Translations under genes and position numbers: made by a program | In this document: in pieces, positions 1 to 8,462 of the stretch | Numbering within the stretch: position 1 is the first letter of the stretch | How the letters are laid out: the number at the start of each line of letters is the position of its first letter | Assembly: GCF_025642135.1 (NCBI RefSeq) | Contig: NZ_CP106793.1 | Location: 7,904,001 to 7,968,000, forward strand | Source: Streptomyces cynarae | GTDB taxonomy: Bacteria > Actinomycetota > Actinomycetes > Streptomycetales > Streptomycetaceae | Reading direction: 5' to 3' | DNA length: 64,000 nt | The notes under the pieces: generated by a model | Database searches by the model: none | Seen by the model: the letters and a program-made list of their open reading frames with translations, nothing else | Told to the model about the DNA's origin: nothing

Positions 1-50
1 TGTTCGAGCAGCAGCCGCAGGATGCGGGTGTCGAGTCCGTCCACGGCCAT
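1..50 (-). CDS. Lrp/AsnC family transcriptional regulator (N-terminal fragment)
   Basis: Only the first 16 codons lie in the window; the gene runs off the left edge. They read MAVDGLDTRILRLLLE, which fits the start of the Lrp/AsnC helix-turn-helix domain (an LDxxDrrIL..L pattern). This family consists of small DNA-binding proteins with a C-terminal effector-sensing RAM domain, often controlling a divergently transcribed transporter or amino-acid gene. The divergent gene here is a FUSC membrane protein, with ATCAGTG repeats between the two. The identification rests on a short stretch. Confidence 0.55.
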   Translation of the reverse strand, partial: MAVDGLDTRILRLLLE

Positions 51-72
51 GGTCCGTTGGCCTCCCGGTGGT

Positions 73-166
73 ATCAGTGGATCTTCTTCGACTGTACCAA
101 TGGATCAGTGAACAGCACGCCGGTTGAGCCACTGCGGCTCTGATGCTTTCCTTAGGGGTATCAATG
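73..166. promoter_or_regulatory. ATCAGTG-type repeats between lrp-like gene and FUSC gene
   Basis: ATCAGTG occurs at 73-79 and again at 104-110, 31 bp or three helical turns apart. A variant, ATCAATG, lies at 160-166. The spacing suits cooperative binding of one protein on one face of the helix, as Lrp-family proteins do. Assignment to the adjacent regulator is inference. The rest of the 222-bp gap shows no clear promoter. Confidence 0.35.
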
Positions 167-272
167 GCGCCGCGCAGCGCAGGACCGGTGACGAGGCCGG
201 AATCCGTGCCCGCGGCGCCATTCCCATGTCCTGGCGTCGCGATGACATGAGAAGTGGGGCGGACGGACGACG

Positions 273-1793
273 GTGACTCACCCGGTGCTGAAGAAGTTGA
301 AGAAGATGTTCACGGCTCCGGATCCGGGGCTGTTCCGGCTGCGCGTGTCGTTGCGCGCGGTGCTCGGCATCGGCCTCGCCGTGACCGCGTGCGCGGCGGC
401 CGGGCTGCCGCTGCCGGCCTCGGTCACCGGCGGGCTCGCCGCGCTGCTGGCACTGTTCACGGTCGCCGACCCGACCGTGCGCGGCCAGGCGGTCACCACC
501 GCGCTGCTGCCCGCCGTCGGCCTTCCGGTCCTCACGGTCGCGACCGCCCTGCACGATGTGCCGGCGGTGCGGGACGCGGTCTGGCTCACGGTCGTCCTCG
601 CCGGTGTCTACGCCCGTCGCTGGGGGCCGCGCGGGCATGCACTCGGCATCTTCGCCTTCATGACCTTCTTCGTCGCGCAGTTCCTGCACGCCGTCCCGGG
701 GCAGCTTCCGGAGCTGTACGCGGCCGTGGTGCTCTCGCTCGCCACCGCCTCGGCGGTGCGCTTCGGGGTGTGGTGCGTCGAACGCCGTACGCCGCTGCCC
801 GCCGCGCCCGCACCGCTCGGCGGCCGCGGCCTCGCCCGGCCCGCCACCCGCCAGGCCTTCCAGGCGACCGCCGCTTGCGCCTTCGCCATCGCGGCCGGCC
901 AGGTGCTGTCCCACGAGCGTTGGTACTGGGCCGTCGGCACCGCCTGGTGGATCTTCGTGAACACCGCCTCGCGCGGCGAGACGCTGGTGCGCGGCTTCCG
1001 GCGGGTCGTCGGCACGGTCACCGGCATCGTCGCCGGGCTGCTGGTCGCGGTGCCGCTGCACGGCTCCCCGGCGCCCACCGCCGCGCTCGTCGCCGTCTGC
1101 GTCTTCGGCATCTTCTACACGGCGGCCCCGTCCTACAGCTGGATGATGTTCTTCGTCACCGTGATGGCGGGCCTGCTCTACGGCCTCCTCGGCGTGCTGC
1201 ACCCGGGGCTGCTCGCCCTGCGCCTCGCGGAGACGGGCGTCGGGGCCCTGGGGGCGGCCCTCGCCGTCGTGCTCGTCCTGCCGATCACCACGCACGCGGT
1301 CACCGACCAGTGGGTGCGCCGAGCCGTGTACGCGGTGCACGCCTGCACCGCCGCGGCGGCACGGCGGCTCGCGGGCGACCCGGAGGCGGACCCCGCGTCG
1401 CGCGCGGCGGAGCTCGAGGCGTTGCTGGGGCGCGTCCGACAGGCGCTCGCGCCGTTGGTGCATCCGCTGAACCCGCTGCGTGCGCGCAAGGCGCGGGCCC
1501 GCCAGGTGCTGGCGCTGCTCGACGAGTGCGCCCGTCGAACGCGTGGCCTCGTCGCCGTCGCCGCCGACCCGGACGCCTCGCACGACGCCCGGCTCACGGA
1601 CGCGTGCCGGCGCGTCGAGACCGCGGTGGAGGCGCTGCTCGGAGCGGTCCCCGAACGCGCCCTGACGTCCCCCGCGGGCGTCCCGGGCCACCACCCCGGC
1701 GCCGAGCAGGCTCTCGGCCACCTCCACGGACTGGAACGGGCCCTGATCGCCCTGGCCGTTCCGCTGCGCGCTTCGTCCCCGGTCCGGGTCTGA
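273..1793 (+). CDS. FUSC family membrane protein
   Basis: This is a 506-residue integral membrane protein of the FUSC (fusaric acid resistance/aromatic-acid exporter-like) family. Hydrophobic segments cluster in two blocks, roughly residues 20-145 and 185-325. The second block has the FUSC pattern around a WYWAVGTAWWIFVNTASRGE stretch and a VVGTVTGIVAGLLVAVPL helix. A long soluble helical tail follows (about 340-500). The start is a GTG 3 nt after GGACGGAC, a weak ribosome site. It faces an Lrp-type gene, which may regulate it. The substrate cannot be told from sequence; FUSC members export aromatic acids or polyamines. Confidence 0.8.
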   Translation: MTHPVLKKLKKMFTAPDPGLFRLRVSLRAVLGIGLAVTACAAAGLPLPASVTGGLAALLALFTVADPTVRGQAVTTALLPAVGLPVLTVATALHDVPAVRDAVWLTVVLAGVYARRWGPRGHALGIFAFMTFFVAQFLHAVPGQLPELYAAVVLSLATASAVRFGVWCVERRTPLPAAPAPLGGRGLARPATRQAFQATAACAFAIAAGQVLSHERWYWAVGTAWWIFVNTASRGETLVRGFRRVVGTVTGIVAGLLVAVPLHGSPAPTAALVAVCVFGIFYTAAPSYSWMMFFVTVMAGLLYGLLGVLHPGLLALRLAETGVGALGAALAVVLVLPITTHAVTDQWVRRAVYAVHACTAAAARRLAGDPEADPASRAAELEALLGRVRQALAPLVHPLNPLRARKARARQVLALLDECARRTRGLVAVAADPDASHDARLTDACRRVETAVEALLGAVPERALTSPAGVPGHHPGAEQALGHLHGLERALIALAVPLRASSPVRV

Positions 1794-1838
1794 CGCCGGT
1801 CACCCCGCAGCGGGGTCGGCGGCAGGCTCGCCCCTGAC

Positions 1839-1880
1839 ACGGCCGAGGGCCCGCTCCTGGGGGAGCGGGCCCTCGGCCGT
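1839..1880. terminator. Bidirectional terminator between convergent genes
   Basis: An 18-bp perfect inverted repeat (arm ACGGCCGAGGGCCCGCTC) surrounds a 6-nt loop. It sits exactly between the FUSC gene (stop 1793) and the convergent chelatase-like gene (stop 1900). There is no T-tract, as is usual in Streptomyces. Confidence 0.8.
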
Positions 1881-1899
1881 ACGGGTGTGTCCGGCGGGG

Positions 1900-2823
1900 T
1901 CAGCGGACCGGCGTCCCCTGCGGCTGCTGCGGGGCGATGCCCAACGCCGTCGTGTACTTGGCGAGCGCCAGCTTGCCGATCGCCGGGTACGGGCCGAGCG
2001 CCTCGGCGGCGGGGCAGCCCGCCTCCTCGGCGGCCGCCTTCAGCAGCCCCGGCTCGAGCTCCGGGCCGATCAGGTACGGCGCGAGCGCCAGTTGCTGCGA
2101 GCCCGAGGAACGCAGCTGCTCGGCCACGGAGGTGATCGAACCCTCCTGGTCCAGCGCCGCCGCCATCACCGGGACGGCGAGTCGCGCGGCCAGCAGCATG
2201 CCCGTGATCCCGGCCGCCTGCACGGCCTCGTCGCCGCCGACGGAGGCGAGGATGATGCCGTCCGCGGCCGTCGCGACCGTGAACAGGCGGGCGCGGTCGG
2301 CACGGGCCAGACCGGCCTCGGACAGGCGCACGTGCAGGGCCTCGGCGAGCAGCGGGTGCGGGCCGAGGGCATCGGTCAGGTCGGCCGCGATCCGGCTGTC
2401 CATGACGGCCTGGCGGACCCGGCGCAGCAGCGCGCTGTCAGGCCCGGCCAGCAGCGGCACCACCACGGCGACGGGGCCGTCGGGCTCCTTGACGTCCAGG
2501 CCCGCGGCGACCGCCTGCTCGTAGCGCGCGGTGCGCTCCTCGGCGGTGTGCGTGAGCACGGACTTCAGCGCGGGGAACTCCGAGTCGTCCCCGTCCAGGT
2601 AGCCGATGCGCGCGTCCAGGCCGGGCAGCTCGGAACGCGCGATGCTCACGACCTCCTCGGCGAGGCTGCGCGTGGCGGCGCTGGGCGTGCCCGGCACCGC
2701 GAGGACGAGCGCGGGCGCGCCCTCGGGAGCCACCAGGGGTTCCGGGCGGCGGTGCCGCCCGGGCTGGCGGGGTCGCGGCATTCGTACAGGCAGGCCGGAT
2801 GCCGGCCCAGTGGGGGAGCTCAT
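1900..2823 (-). CDS. CbiX/sirohydrochlorin-chelatase-fold protein lacking metal ligands
   Basis: This 307-residue protein has two chelatase-like halves, the architecture of class II CbiX/SirB chelatases that insert Co or Fe into sirohydrochlorin. The N-terminal strand reads LVLAVPGTPS where active enzymes have an xHGSR-type motif. The second site, VVVPLLAGP, also lacks its histidine. The LGPHPLLAEAL segment and the overall two-domain length are kept. The family assignment is therefore good, but chelatase activity is doubtful. About 55 residues of proline- and arginine-rich sequence precede the fold. It is a single gene ending at a shared terminator. Confidence 0.7.
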   Translation of the reverse strand: MSSPTGPASGLPVRMPRPRQPGRHRRPEPLVAPEGAPALVLAVPGTPSAATRSLAEEVVSIARSELPGLDARIGYLDGDDSEFPALKSVLTHTAEERTARYEQAVAAGLDVKEPDGPVAVVVPLLAGPDSALLRRVRQAVMDSRIAADLTDALGPHPLLAEALHVRLSEAGLARADRARLFTVATAADGIILASVGGDEAVQAAGITGMLLAARLAVPVMAAALDQEGSITSVAEQLRSSGSQQLALAPYLIGPELEPGLLKAAAEEAGCPAAEALGPYPAIGKLALAKYTTALGIAPQQPQGTPVR

Positions 2824-2991
2824 GGCGCCGCATGCTACTGGCTTTGTGGGCTCCCCTGTTCGGGGAGGGTGCAGGTGAGCGGTATCCGTCCGGTTTTGTC
2901 TGATGAGTTACGTGCGGATGAGAAGTGATCGATACGGTGTGACTTATCCGCCGCGTACGAGGAGGTAACTCCCCTCTCCCGGCAAGAGGAA

Positions 2992-4023
2992 TCACTCGCT
3001 CTTTTCGGTCACGACATGCAACAGGTGTTCGTCGTCGGGGAGTGTGAGTGAATCGTTCGCGAGTGCGAGCGCGATGCGTACGGCGCCGTACAGGGGGTCG
3101 CCCTGAGCGGGGACCAGGCGTGCCTGCGGCACCTGGCGCGCCAACTCGCGCCGCAGCGGTACGAGAAGGGGTTCGCCCACCCGGAACAGGCCCCCGGTGA
3201 GAGCGACGTAGGGCTCGCCCGAGGCGGGGCACACGGCGGCCGCCGACTCGGCCATGTGCCGGGCGGCCGCTCCCAGGATGCCGTCGGCGAGCGGGTCGTC
3301 CGCGGCACAGGCGGCCACTTCGGGAGCGAACGAGGCCAGCACCGCCGCCCGGTCGGGGCGCGGGTACACCTTGCCGGGCAGGCCGGTGGCCGGGCCGAAC
3401 ATCGCCTCGGCCCGCGCCAGCAGACGCTCAGAACCGCCGGGCCGCCCGTCATGCGCGCGGAGCGCCGCCTCCAGCCCGGCCCGCCCGATCCACGCGCCGC
3501 CGCCGCAGTCGCCCAGCAGATGACCCCAGCCGTCCGCCCGGTGCCAGCTCGTCATATCCGTGCCGAGCGCGATCAGGCCGGTGCCGGCCGCCACCACCGC
3601 GCCGGGACGTGCGCCGAGTGCGCCCGCGTAGGCGGTGACGGCGTCCGCGACCAGCGCCACCCTGCGTACACCGAGCTCACGGGCCAGCGCGCCGGGAAGC
3701 CGGGCGCGCAGGTCGTCGCCCAGCGTGGCCAGACCTGCCGTCCCGACCGCGACCGCCCGCACTTCGACACCACCGGCGTCCGCCAGCAACCGCCGTGCGA
3801 TCGGCAGGAGTTGTTCCAGCAGATGCCCGGCATCGATCCCCCGGGCACCGGTGCGCACCGCCTCCCGGGAGGTGCGTGGGGTCGTCGCCGCCGAGGCCGG
3901 TCCGCCTCGCGGGGCGAGGGCGATCCGCAGGCCGGAGCCTCCGGAGTCCACGGCGAGCACGGCTTCCGGCACCGTGCCGGGTACGTCCGCCGACGGAACG
4001 GGCCCCTGCCCGGCGGGTGTCAC
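2992..4023 (-). CDS. BadF/BadG-type N-acetylglucosamine kinase
   Basis: This is a 343-residue ASKHA-fold kinase. The phosphate-1 loop is [13 protein letters not shown] (about residues 24-36). Other nucleotide-binding blocks are [10 protein letters not shown], a [10 protein letters not shown] turn and a VALTGGLF adenosine loop near the C-terminus. The family phosphorylates N-acetylglucosamine or related amino sugars in the cytoplasm. The GTG start overlaps the TGA of the upstream ung gene (GTGA at 4020-4023), so the two are probably translationally coupled. This is an unusual pairing of an amino-sugar kinase with a DNA repair enzyme. The exact sugar is inferred from the family. Confidence 0.75.
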   Translation of the reverse strand: MTPAGQGPVPSADVPGTVPEAVLAVDSGGSGLRIALAPRGGPASAATTPRTSREAVRTGARGIDAGHLLEQLLPIARRLLADAGGVEVRAVAVGTAGLATLGDDLRARLPGALARELGVRRVALVADAVTAYAGALGARPGAVVAAGTGLIALGTDMTSWHRADGWGHLLGDCGGGAWIGRAGLEAALRAHDGRPGGSERLLARAEAMFGPATGLPGKVYPRPDRAAVLASFAPEVAACAADDPLADGILGAAARHMAESAAAVCPASGEPYVALTGGLFRVGEPLLVPLRRELARQVPQARLVPAQGDPLYGAVRIALALANDSLTLPDDEHLLHVVTEKSE

Positions 4024-4706
4024 GGCAGACGCCAGTCCACCGGCTGCCCACCCTGCCGGATCAGCAGGTCGTTGGCCCGGCTGAACGGCCGCGAGCCGAA
4101 GAAGCCCCGGTCCGCCGACATCGGGGACGGGTGCGCGGACTCGATCGCCGGGAGATCACCCAGCAGCGGGCGCAGATTGCGCGCGTCGCGGCCCCACAGG
4201 ATGGACACCAGCGGCTTGCCGCGCCCGGCCAGCGCCCGGATCGCCTGCTCGGTGACCTCCTCCCAACCCTTGCCGCGGTGGGCCGCAGGACGGCGCGGGG
4301 CCGTGGTGAGCGCCCTGTTGAGCAACAACACGCCCTGCCCGGTCCACGGGGTGAGGTCGCCGTTGGACGGCTGGGGCAGCCCCAGGTCGGCGTTCAGCTC
4401 CCGGAAGATGTTGATCAGGCTGCCGGGCAGCGGCCGCACGTCCGGAGCGACGGAGAACGACAACCCGACAGCGTGGCCCGGTGTCGGATAGGGGTCCTGG
4501 CCGACGATCAGGACGCGGACTTCGTCGAAGGGCTGCTGGAAGGCCCGCAGGACGTTCGGGCCCGCCGGGAGGTAGGTGCGCCCCGCGGCGATCTCCGCGC
4601 GCAGGAAGTCTCCCATCGCGGCGATCCGTTCGGCCACCGGCTCCAGGGCCTTCGCCCAGCCTGCTTCGACGATTTCATGCAACGGTCGTGGTGCCACGGG
4701 CGTCAC
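4020..4706 (-). CDS. ung: Uracil-DNA glycosylase, family 1
   Basis: This 228-residue enzyme removes uracil from DNA to start base-excision repair. All family-1 signatures are present: GQDPY at 69-73 with the catalytic aspartate D71, LLLN at 127-130 for uracil recognition, and the DNA-intercalating loop [11 protein letters not shown] with catalytic H192. Length is typical. It is the first gene of a two-gene unit with the sugar kinase, overlapping it by four bases. Confidence 0.97.
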   Translation of the reverse strand: MTPVAPRPLHEIVEAGWAKALEPVAERIAAMGDFLRAEIAAGRTYLPAGPNVLRAFQQPFDEVRVLIVGQDPYPTPGHAVGLSFSVAPDVRPLPGSLINIFRELNADLGLPQPSNGDLTPWTGQGVLLLNRALTTAPRRPAAHRGKGWEEVTEQAIRALAGRGKPLVSILWGRDARNLRPLLGDLPAIESAHPSPMSADRGFFGSRPFSRANDLLIRQGGQPVDWRLP

Positions 4707-4810
4707 CCTACTGCCGCGCGCGCATCGGCGATCAACCGGTGACCCATGGGTGACCGGGAATGATCGCGCGGCGGGCGAACAGGGCCCTCAACCGGCGCAT
4801 TGATGTCGGA

Positions 4811-5896
4811 TCAGGCGATCACCGCCGCCCGTACGCACAGCACGTCCGGCAGATGGGAGGCGAGCTGCTGCCAGCTGTCACCGTCGTCCGCCGACGCGTA
4901 GACCTCGCCGTTGCGGTTGCCGAAGTAGACGCCCGCCGGGTCCGCGTCGTCCGTGCACAGGGCGTCCCGCAGGACCGTGCCGTAGTGGTCCTCGGCCGGC
5001 AGCCCCGCCATGAGCGCCTCCCAGCTCTTGCCCGCGTCCGCCGTCCGGAACACGCGGCATCGGTGCCCGGCCGGGACACGGTCCGCGTCCGCGTTGATCG
5101 GGAAGACGTACGCCGTGTCCCCGCGGTGCGGATGGGCGGCCACGGCGAACCCGAACGTCGACGGCAGACCCTCGCCGATGTCCGTCCAGTGGGCGCCCGC
5201 GTCGTCGCTTCTGTACACCCCCCAGTGGTTCTGCAGATAGAACCGGTCCAAAGCCGCCGCGTCCTGGGCGATCTTGTGCACGCACTGGCCGAACTCGGGG
5301 TTCGGATCGGGCAGGAACACCGCGGACACCCCGGAGTTGGACGGCTCCCAGCTCGCGCCGCCGTCCCGGGTGCGGAAGACGCCGGCCGTCGACACGGCGA
5401 CCGTCACGGCCTTCGGGTCCCGTCTGTCGGTGACCACGGTGTGCAGGCCCTCGCCGCCTCCGCCCGGCACCCACCTGTCGCGCGTCGGGTGCTCCCACAG
5501 GGGGCGCACCAGCTCGAAGCTCTCGCCGCGGTCCTCGGAGCGGTACAGCGCGGCCGGTTCCGTGCCCGCGTACACCACGTCCGGCTCCGCCGCGGCCGGG
5601 TGCAGCTGCCAGACGCGCTCCAGCGAAGCGCCGGTGTCCTTGGGGAACTTGACGGCGGCCCGCGCGGGTTCCGTCCAGGTGCGGCCCAGGTCGTCGGAGT
5701 GGAAGACCGAGGGCCCCCAGTGCGCGCTGTCGCCCCCGACCAGCAGGCGCGGGGTGGCGCCGCGGGTGTCGATCGCCACCGAGTAGACGGCCTGTGCGTT
5801 GAAGTAGGGGCTTTCGTCGAACTCCCAGGCGCCGCCTCGGCGCCGCGCGATGAACAGTCCTTTGCGTGTGCCCACGGTGAGCAGTACGTCGGCCAT
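4811..5896 (-). CDS. WD40/YVTN/BNR-like (Asp-box) repeat protein
   Basis: This 361-residue protein has at least six Asp-box motifs (S/TxDxGxxW): SDDLGRTW, SEDRGESF, TRDGGASW, SDDAGAHW, TADAGKSW and SADDGDSW. They are spaced about 45-60 residues apart, as in a six-bladed beta-propeller of the sialidase/VPS10-like BNR fold. No signal peptide or sialidase catalytic arginine triad is evident, so it is probably a cytoplasmic propeller protein of unknown ligand. I chose the ATG at 5896 because GGAGG lies 8 nt upstream; the reading frame extends 19 codons further without a better ribosome site. Confidence 0.8.
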   Translation of the reverse strand: MADVLLTVGTRKGLFIARRRGGAWEFDESPYFNAQAVYSVAIDTRGATPRLLVGGDSAHWGPSVFHSDDLGRTWTEPARAAVKFPKDTGASLERVWQLHPAAAEPDVVYAGTEPAALYRSEDRGESFELVRPLWEHPTRDRWVPGGGGEGLHTVVTDRRDPKAVTVAVSTAGVFRTRDGGASWEPSNSGVSAVFLPDPNPEFGQCVHKIAQDAAALDRFYLQNHWGVYRSDDAGAHWTDIGEGLPSTFGFAVAAHPHRGDTAYVFPINADADRVPAGHRCRVFRTADAGKSWEALMAGLPAEDHYGTVLRDALCTDDADPAGVYFGNRNGEVYASADDGDSWQQLASHLPDVLCVRAAVIA

Positions 5897-6167
5897 GCCG
5901 GCCACCTCCGAAACGCCGTTGTTCCAGACATGGGCCAGTCTGCACCCCGGCACTGACAGTCACCCCCGTCGACCGAGTCACCGCAGGTCAGCGCCGTGTT
6001 TCCGGAGAGCGGAGAGGGAGCGCGCCGGGCCACAGGGAAGCCTTGGGGGCTTTGCGCGGGGGCCGTGAACCCGAGGCCGGCTGACGTCGGGTGAGCAGCG
6101 GCGGTCCCGCTCGCGTATGGGAGGGCGGTCGGGGGGTGTCCGTGCATGCGTGAGGAGGATGCCATCG

Positions 6168-6755
6168 ATGAGGTGGCTGTCGTCGATGACGTTCCGCGGT
6201 CGCAGGGTGTGGCTGTGGCGGTGGCGGCGCAATCCGCTGCGGCGCCGCAGCGATGCGCTGGAGGCCTGGGTGGTGCCGGTGGTCTGGGCCGTGACCGTTG
6301 TCGGGGGAATGCTGACGGGATGGGCGGCGACGCACTCGGTGGAGCGAGGGCTGGCCGAGGAGCGGGCGCAGTGGCACCCGGTCGTGGCCCTGCTCACCCA
6401 GGACGCCCCTGAGAGGGGCGCCGCCGGGGCGCAGCGGGTGTGGGCGAAGGTGCGGTGGACGGGCGAAGACGGCTCATCGCACACCGGGCAGGCCCGGGTG
6501 GCCGCCGGCAGCCCCACGGGCACGGCCGTCACCGTGTGGACGGACCCCGGGGGCTCCCTGGTGACACAGCCCGCCACAGAGTCCCAGGCGCAGGTCCGCG
6601 CGGCCATGGTCGGGCTGCTGGCGGGGGCAGGCGCGGCGGCCGTCCCGTTCCTGGGCGGACGCATCCTGCGCGAACGCCTGGAACGCCGGCGCATGGCGCA
6701 GTGGGACGAGGCCTGGGCGCGGTTCGGGCCGCTGTGGGGCCGGATGACGGGCTGA
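6168..6755 (+). CDS. Rv1733c-like two-TM membrane protein
   Basis: This 195-residue protein has a basic N-terminus (RGRRVWLWRWRRNPLRRRSD) and a transmembrane helix at about 30-52. A soluble extracytoplasmic domain of about 95 residues follows, then a second helix at about 143-163 and a basic cytoplasmic tail. This is the layout of mycobacterial Rv1733c-type membrane proteins, whose function is unknown. The ATG at 6168 is preceded by GAGGAGGA with 8-nt spacing; earlier ATGs at 6117 and 6159 have no such site. Confidence 0.75.
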   Translation: MRWLSSMTFRGRRVWLWRWRRNPLRRRSDALEAWVVPVVWAVTVVGGMLTGWAATHSVERGLAEERAQWHPVVALLTQDAPERGAAGAQRVWAKVRWTGEDGSSHTGQARVAAGSPTGTAVTVWTDPGGSLVTQPATESQAQVRAAMVGLLAGAGAAAVPFLGGRILRERLERRRMAQWDEAWARFGPLWGRMTG

Positions 6756-6864
6756 CCCGCGACCGGCCGCACGCGACCTGACCGTCGCCGATGTGCCGAC
6801 GCCCGGGGTCACGCCGGGCGTGACCCCGGTGCGCTCGACGTTCGCGCGGGTGGGGAGGACAGGA

Positions 6865-7944
6865 TCAGACGGAACGGTGGTACTGGTCCGGGATCCGCAC
6901 CTCGCCGCCCAGTTCGCGGGCCGCGAGGCGGGCGAAGGAGGGGTTGCGGAGCAGTTCGCGGCCCAGCAGCACCGCGTCCGCCTCCCCGTTGACCAGGATC
7001 TTCTCGGCCTGCTCGGGCTCGGTGACGAGTCCGACCGCGGCCGCCGGCAGGGAAGTCTCCGCCTTCACCCGGGCGGCGAAGGGCACCTGGTAGCCGGGGC
7101 CCGTCGGGATGCGGACGCCCGCCGCGTTGCCGCCGGTCGAGACGTCGAGGAGGTCCACGCCGTGCGTCCTGAGGTCGCCCGCGAAGCGGACCGTGTCGTC
7201 GGCCGTCCAGCCGCCCTCGTCCAGCCAGTCGGTGGCCGAGACGCGGAAGAAGAGCGGTTTGTCCTGCGGCCACACCTGCCGCACCGCGTCGACGACCTCG
7301 AGCGCGAAGCGGGTGCGGTTCTCGTAGGAGCCGCCGTAGGCGTCCGTGCGGTGGTTGGAGTGCGGGGAGAGGAACTCGTTGATGAGGTATCCGTGCGCGC
7401 CGTGGATCTCCACGACCTCGAAGCCGGCGGCCAGGGCGCGGCGGGCCGCGTCCGCGAACTGCCCCACGATCTCCTGGATACCGGTCGCGGTCAGCTCCGT
7501 CGGCACGGGGTGGCGTGCGTCGAACGGCACCGGGCTCGGCGCGAGCGGCTGCCAGCCGTACGCGTCGGCGCCGACCGGCGCGCCGCCCTTCCAGGGCCGG
7601 TCCGTCGAAGCCTTGCGGCCGGCGTGCGCGAGCTGGACCGCCGGAGTCGTGCCCTGCTCCTTGAGGAAGCCTGTGATGCGCTGGAACGCCTCGACCTGCG
7701 TGTCGCTCCACAGGCCGAGGTCGTACGGGGAGATGCGGCCCTCGGGGGAGACGGCCGTCGCCTCGACGACGATCAGTCCCGTGCCGCCGGTCGCGCGCGC
7801 CGCGTAGTGCGCGAAGTGCCAGTCGGTCGGTGCGCCCGTGGCAGGCCCCTCGGGGGCCGCCGAGTACTGGCACATCGGAGGCATCCAGAGGCGGTTCGGG
7901 ACCGTCACATCGCGCAGGGTGAGGGGTTCGAAGAGCGCGCTCAC
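6865..7944 (-). CDS. YqjM-type NADH:flavin oxidoreductase (Old Yellow Enzyme)
   Basis: This 359-residue FMN TIM-barrel ene-reductase carries the YqjM-subfamily marks: MPPMCQY with C25 and Y27 contacting FMN, AHAGRK, and the substrate histidine pair in EIHGAHGYL. A C-terminal phosphate-binding GR block reads VLLGRELLRNP. It reduces alpha,beta-unsaturated carbonyls using NAD(P)H. The GTG at 7944 is the likely start (GGAG 6 nt upstream); in-frame ATG 7956 and TTG 7974 lack a ribosome site. It is divergent from an arsR-type gene over palindromes, so it is probably controlled by that regulator. Confidence 0.9.
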   Translation of the reverse strand: MSALFEPLTLRDVTVPNRLWMPPMCQYSAAPEGPATGAPTDWHFAHYAARATGGTGLIVVEATAVSPEGRISPYDLGLWSDTQVEAFQRITGFLKEQGTTPAVQLAHAGRKASTDRPWKGGAPVGADAYGWQPLAPSPVPFDARHPVPTELTATGIQEIVGQFADAARRALAAGFEVVEIHGAHGYLINEFLSPHSNHRTDAYGGSYENRTRFALEVVDAVRQVWPQDKPLFFRVSATDWLDEGGWTADDTVRFAGDLRTHGVDLLDVSTGGNAAGVRIPTGPGYQVPFAARVKAETSLPAAAVGLVTEPEQAEKILVNGEADAVLLGRELLRNPSFARLAARELGGEVRIPDQYHRSV

Positions 7945-7980
7945 GGCGGACTCCATTCGGTGCGGTGCCGACAACGACCG

Positions 7981-8036
7981 TCGTACGATAACCGTCGTAG
8001 TACGGCAGGTGTCAAACTACGATGGTCCTCGTACGA
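7981..8036. promoter_or_regulatory. Paired TCGTACGA palindromes, candidate ArsR operator
   Basis: The 8-bp palindrome TCGTACGA occurs at 7981-7988 and 8029-8036. Related CGTCGTAGTACGG and ACTACGATGG half-sites lie between them, all inside the divergent promoter region of the Old Yellow Enzyme and arsR-type genes. Placement and symmetry suggest the ArsR operator; binding is inferred. Confidence 0.5.
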
Positions 8037-8102
8037 TGAAGGTGTGAAGGGGGGTCTCCCGGACGCCCCGCCGGACGGACCCCCGGACGAACTGGAGCTG
8101 TT

Positions 8103-8462
8103 GTGACCCCCGCCGCCCCCGCTCTCGGCAGCCGCGACCTTCCGCACCCGGTGCGTGAGGACATCCGTCTGGAGGCCGTGCTGCACGCGTTGTCCGACCC
8201 CATGCGGCTGCGGATCGTGCGGGAGCTCGCCGCCGTCGGCGACGAGCTCTCCTGTTCGCACTTCGACCTGCCCGTCACCAAGTCCACCACCACGCACCAC
8301 TTCCGGGTGCTCCGCGAGAGCGGGGTGATCCGGCAGGTCTACCGGGGCACGGCCAAGATGAACGGCCTGCGCAGGGACGATCTAGACGATCTCTTCCCGG
8401 GGCTCCTCGACACCCTCCTCGCCGCCGCCGCTCGTCAGGCCGTCCGCCTCCAGGACGGCTGA
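8103..8462 (+). CDS. ArsR-family winged-helix regulator
   Basis: This 119-residue protein has an LSDPMRLRIVREL helix and the recognition segment TKSTTTHHFRVLRESGVI (about 59-76), followed by a wing. Residues corresponding to the ArsR metal site (ELCVCD type) are absent; there is a single cysteine in ELSCSHF. It is therefore probably a redox- or ligand-sensing member rather than an arsenite sensor. The GTG start is 5 nt after GGAG. The last 81 bp overlap the convergent permease gene. It probably controls itself and the divergent ene-reductase. Confidence 0.88.
   Translation: MTPAAPALGSRDLPHPVREDIRLEAVLHALSDPMRLRIVRELAAVGDELSCSHFDLPVTKSTTTHHFRVLRESGVIRQVYRGTAKMNGLRRDDLDDLFPGLLDTLLAAAARQAVRLQDG

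Noticed and set aside
105..1727. Long minus-strand frame opposite the FUSC gene
   Set aside because: Arg/Gly/His-rich product typical of antisense frames in 72% GC DNA; the plus-strand FUSC protein has real membrane segments and motifs.
3256..4491. Long plus-strand frame opposite the sugar kinase and ung
   Set aside because: Both minus-strand genes have complete family motifs; this frame has none.
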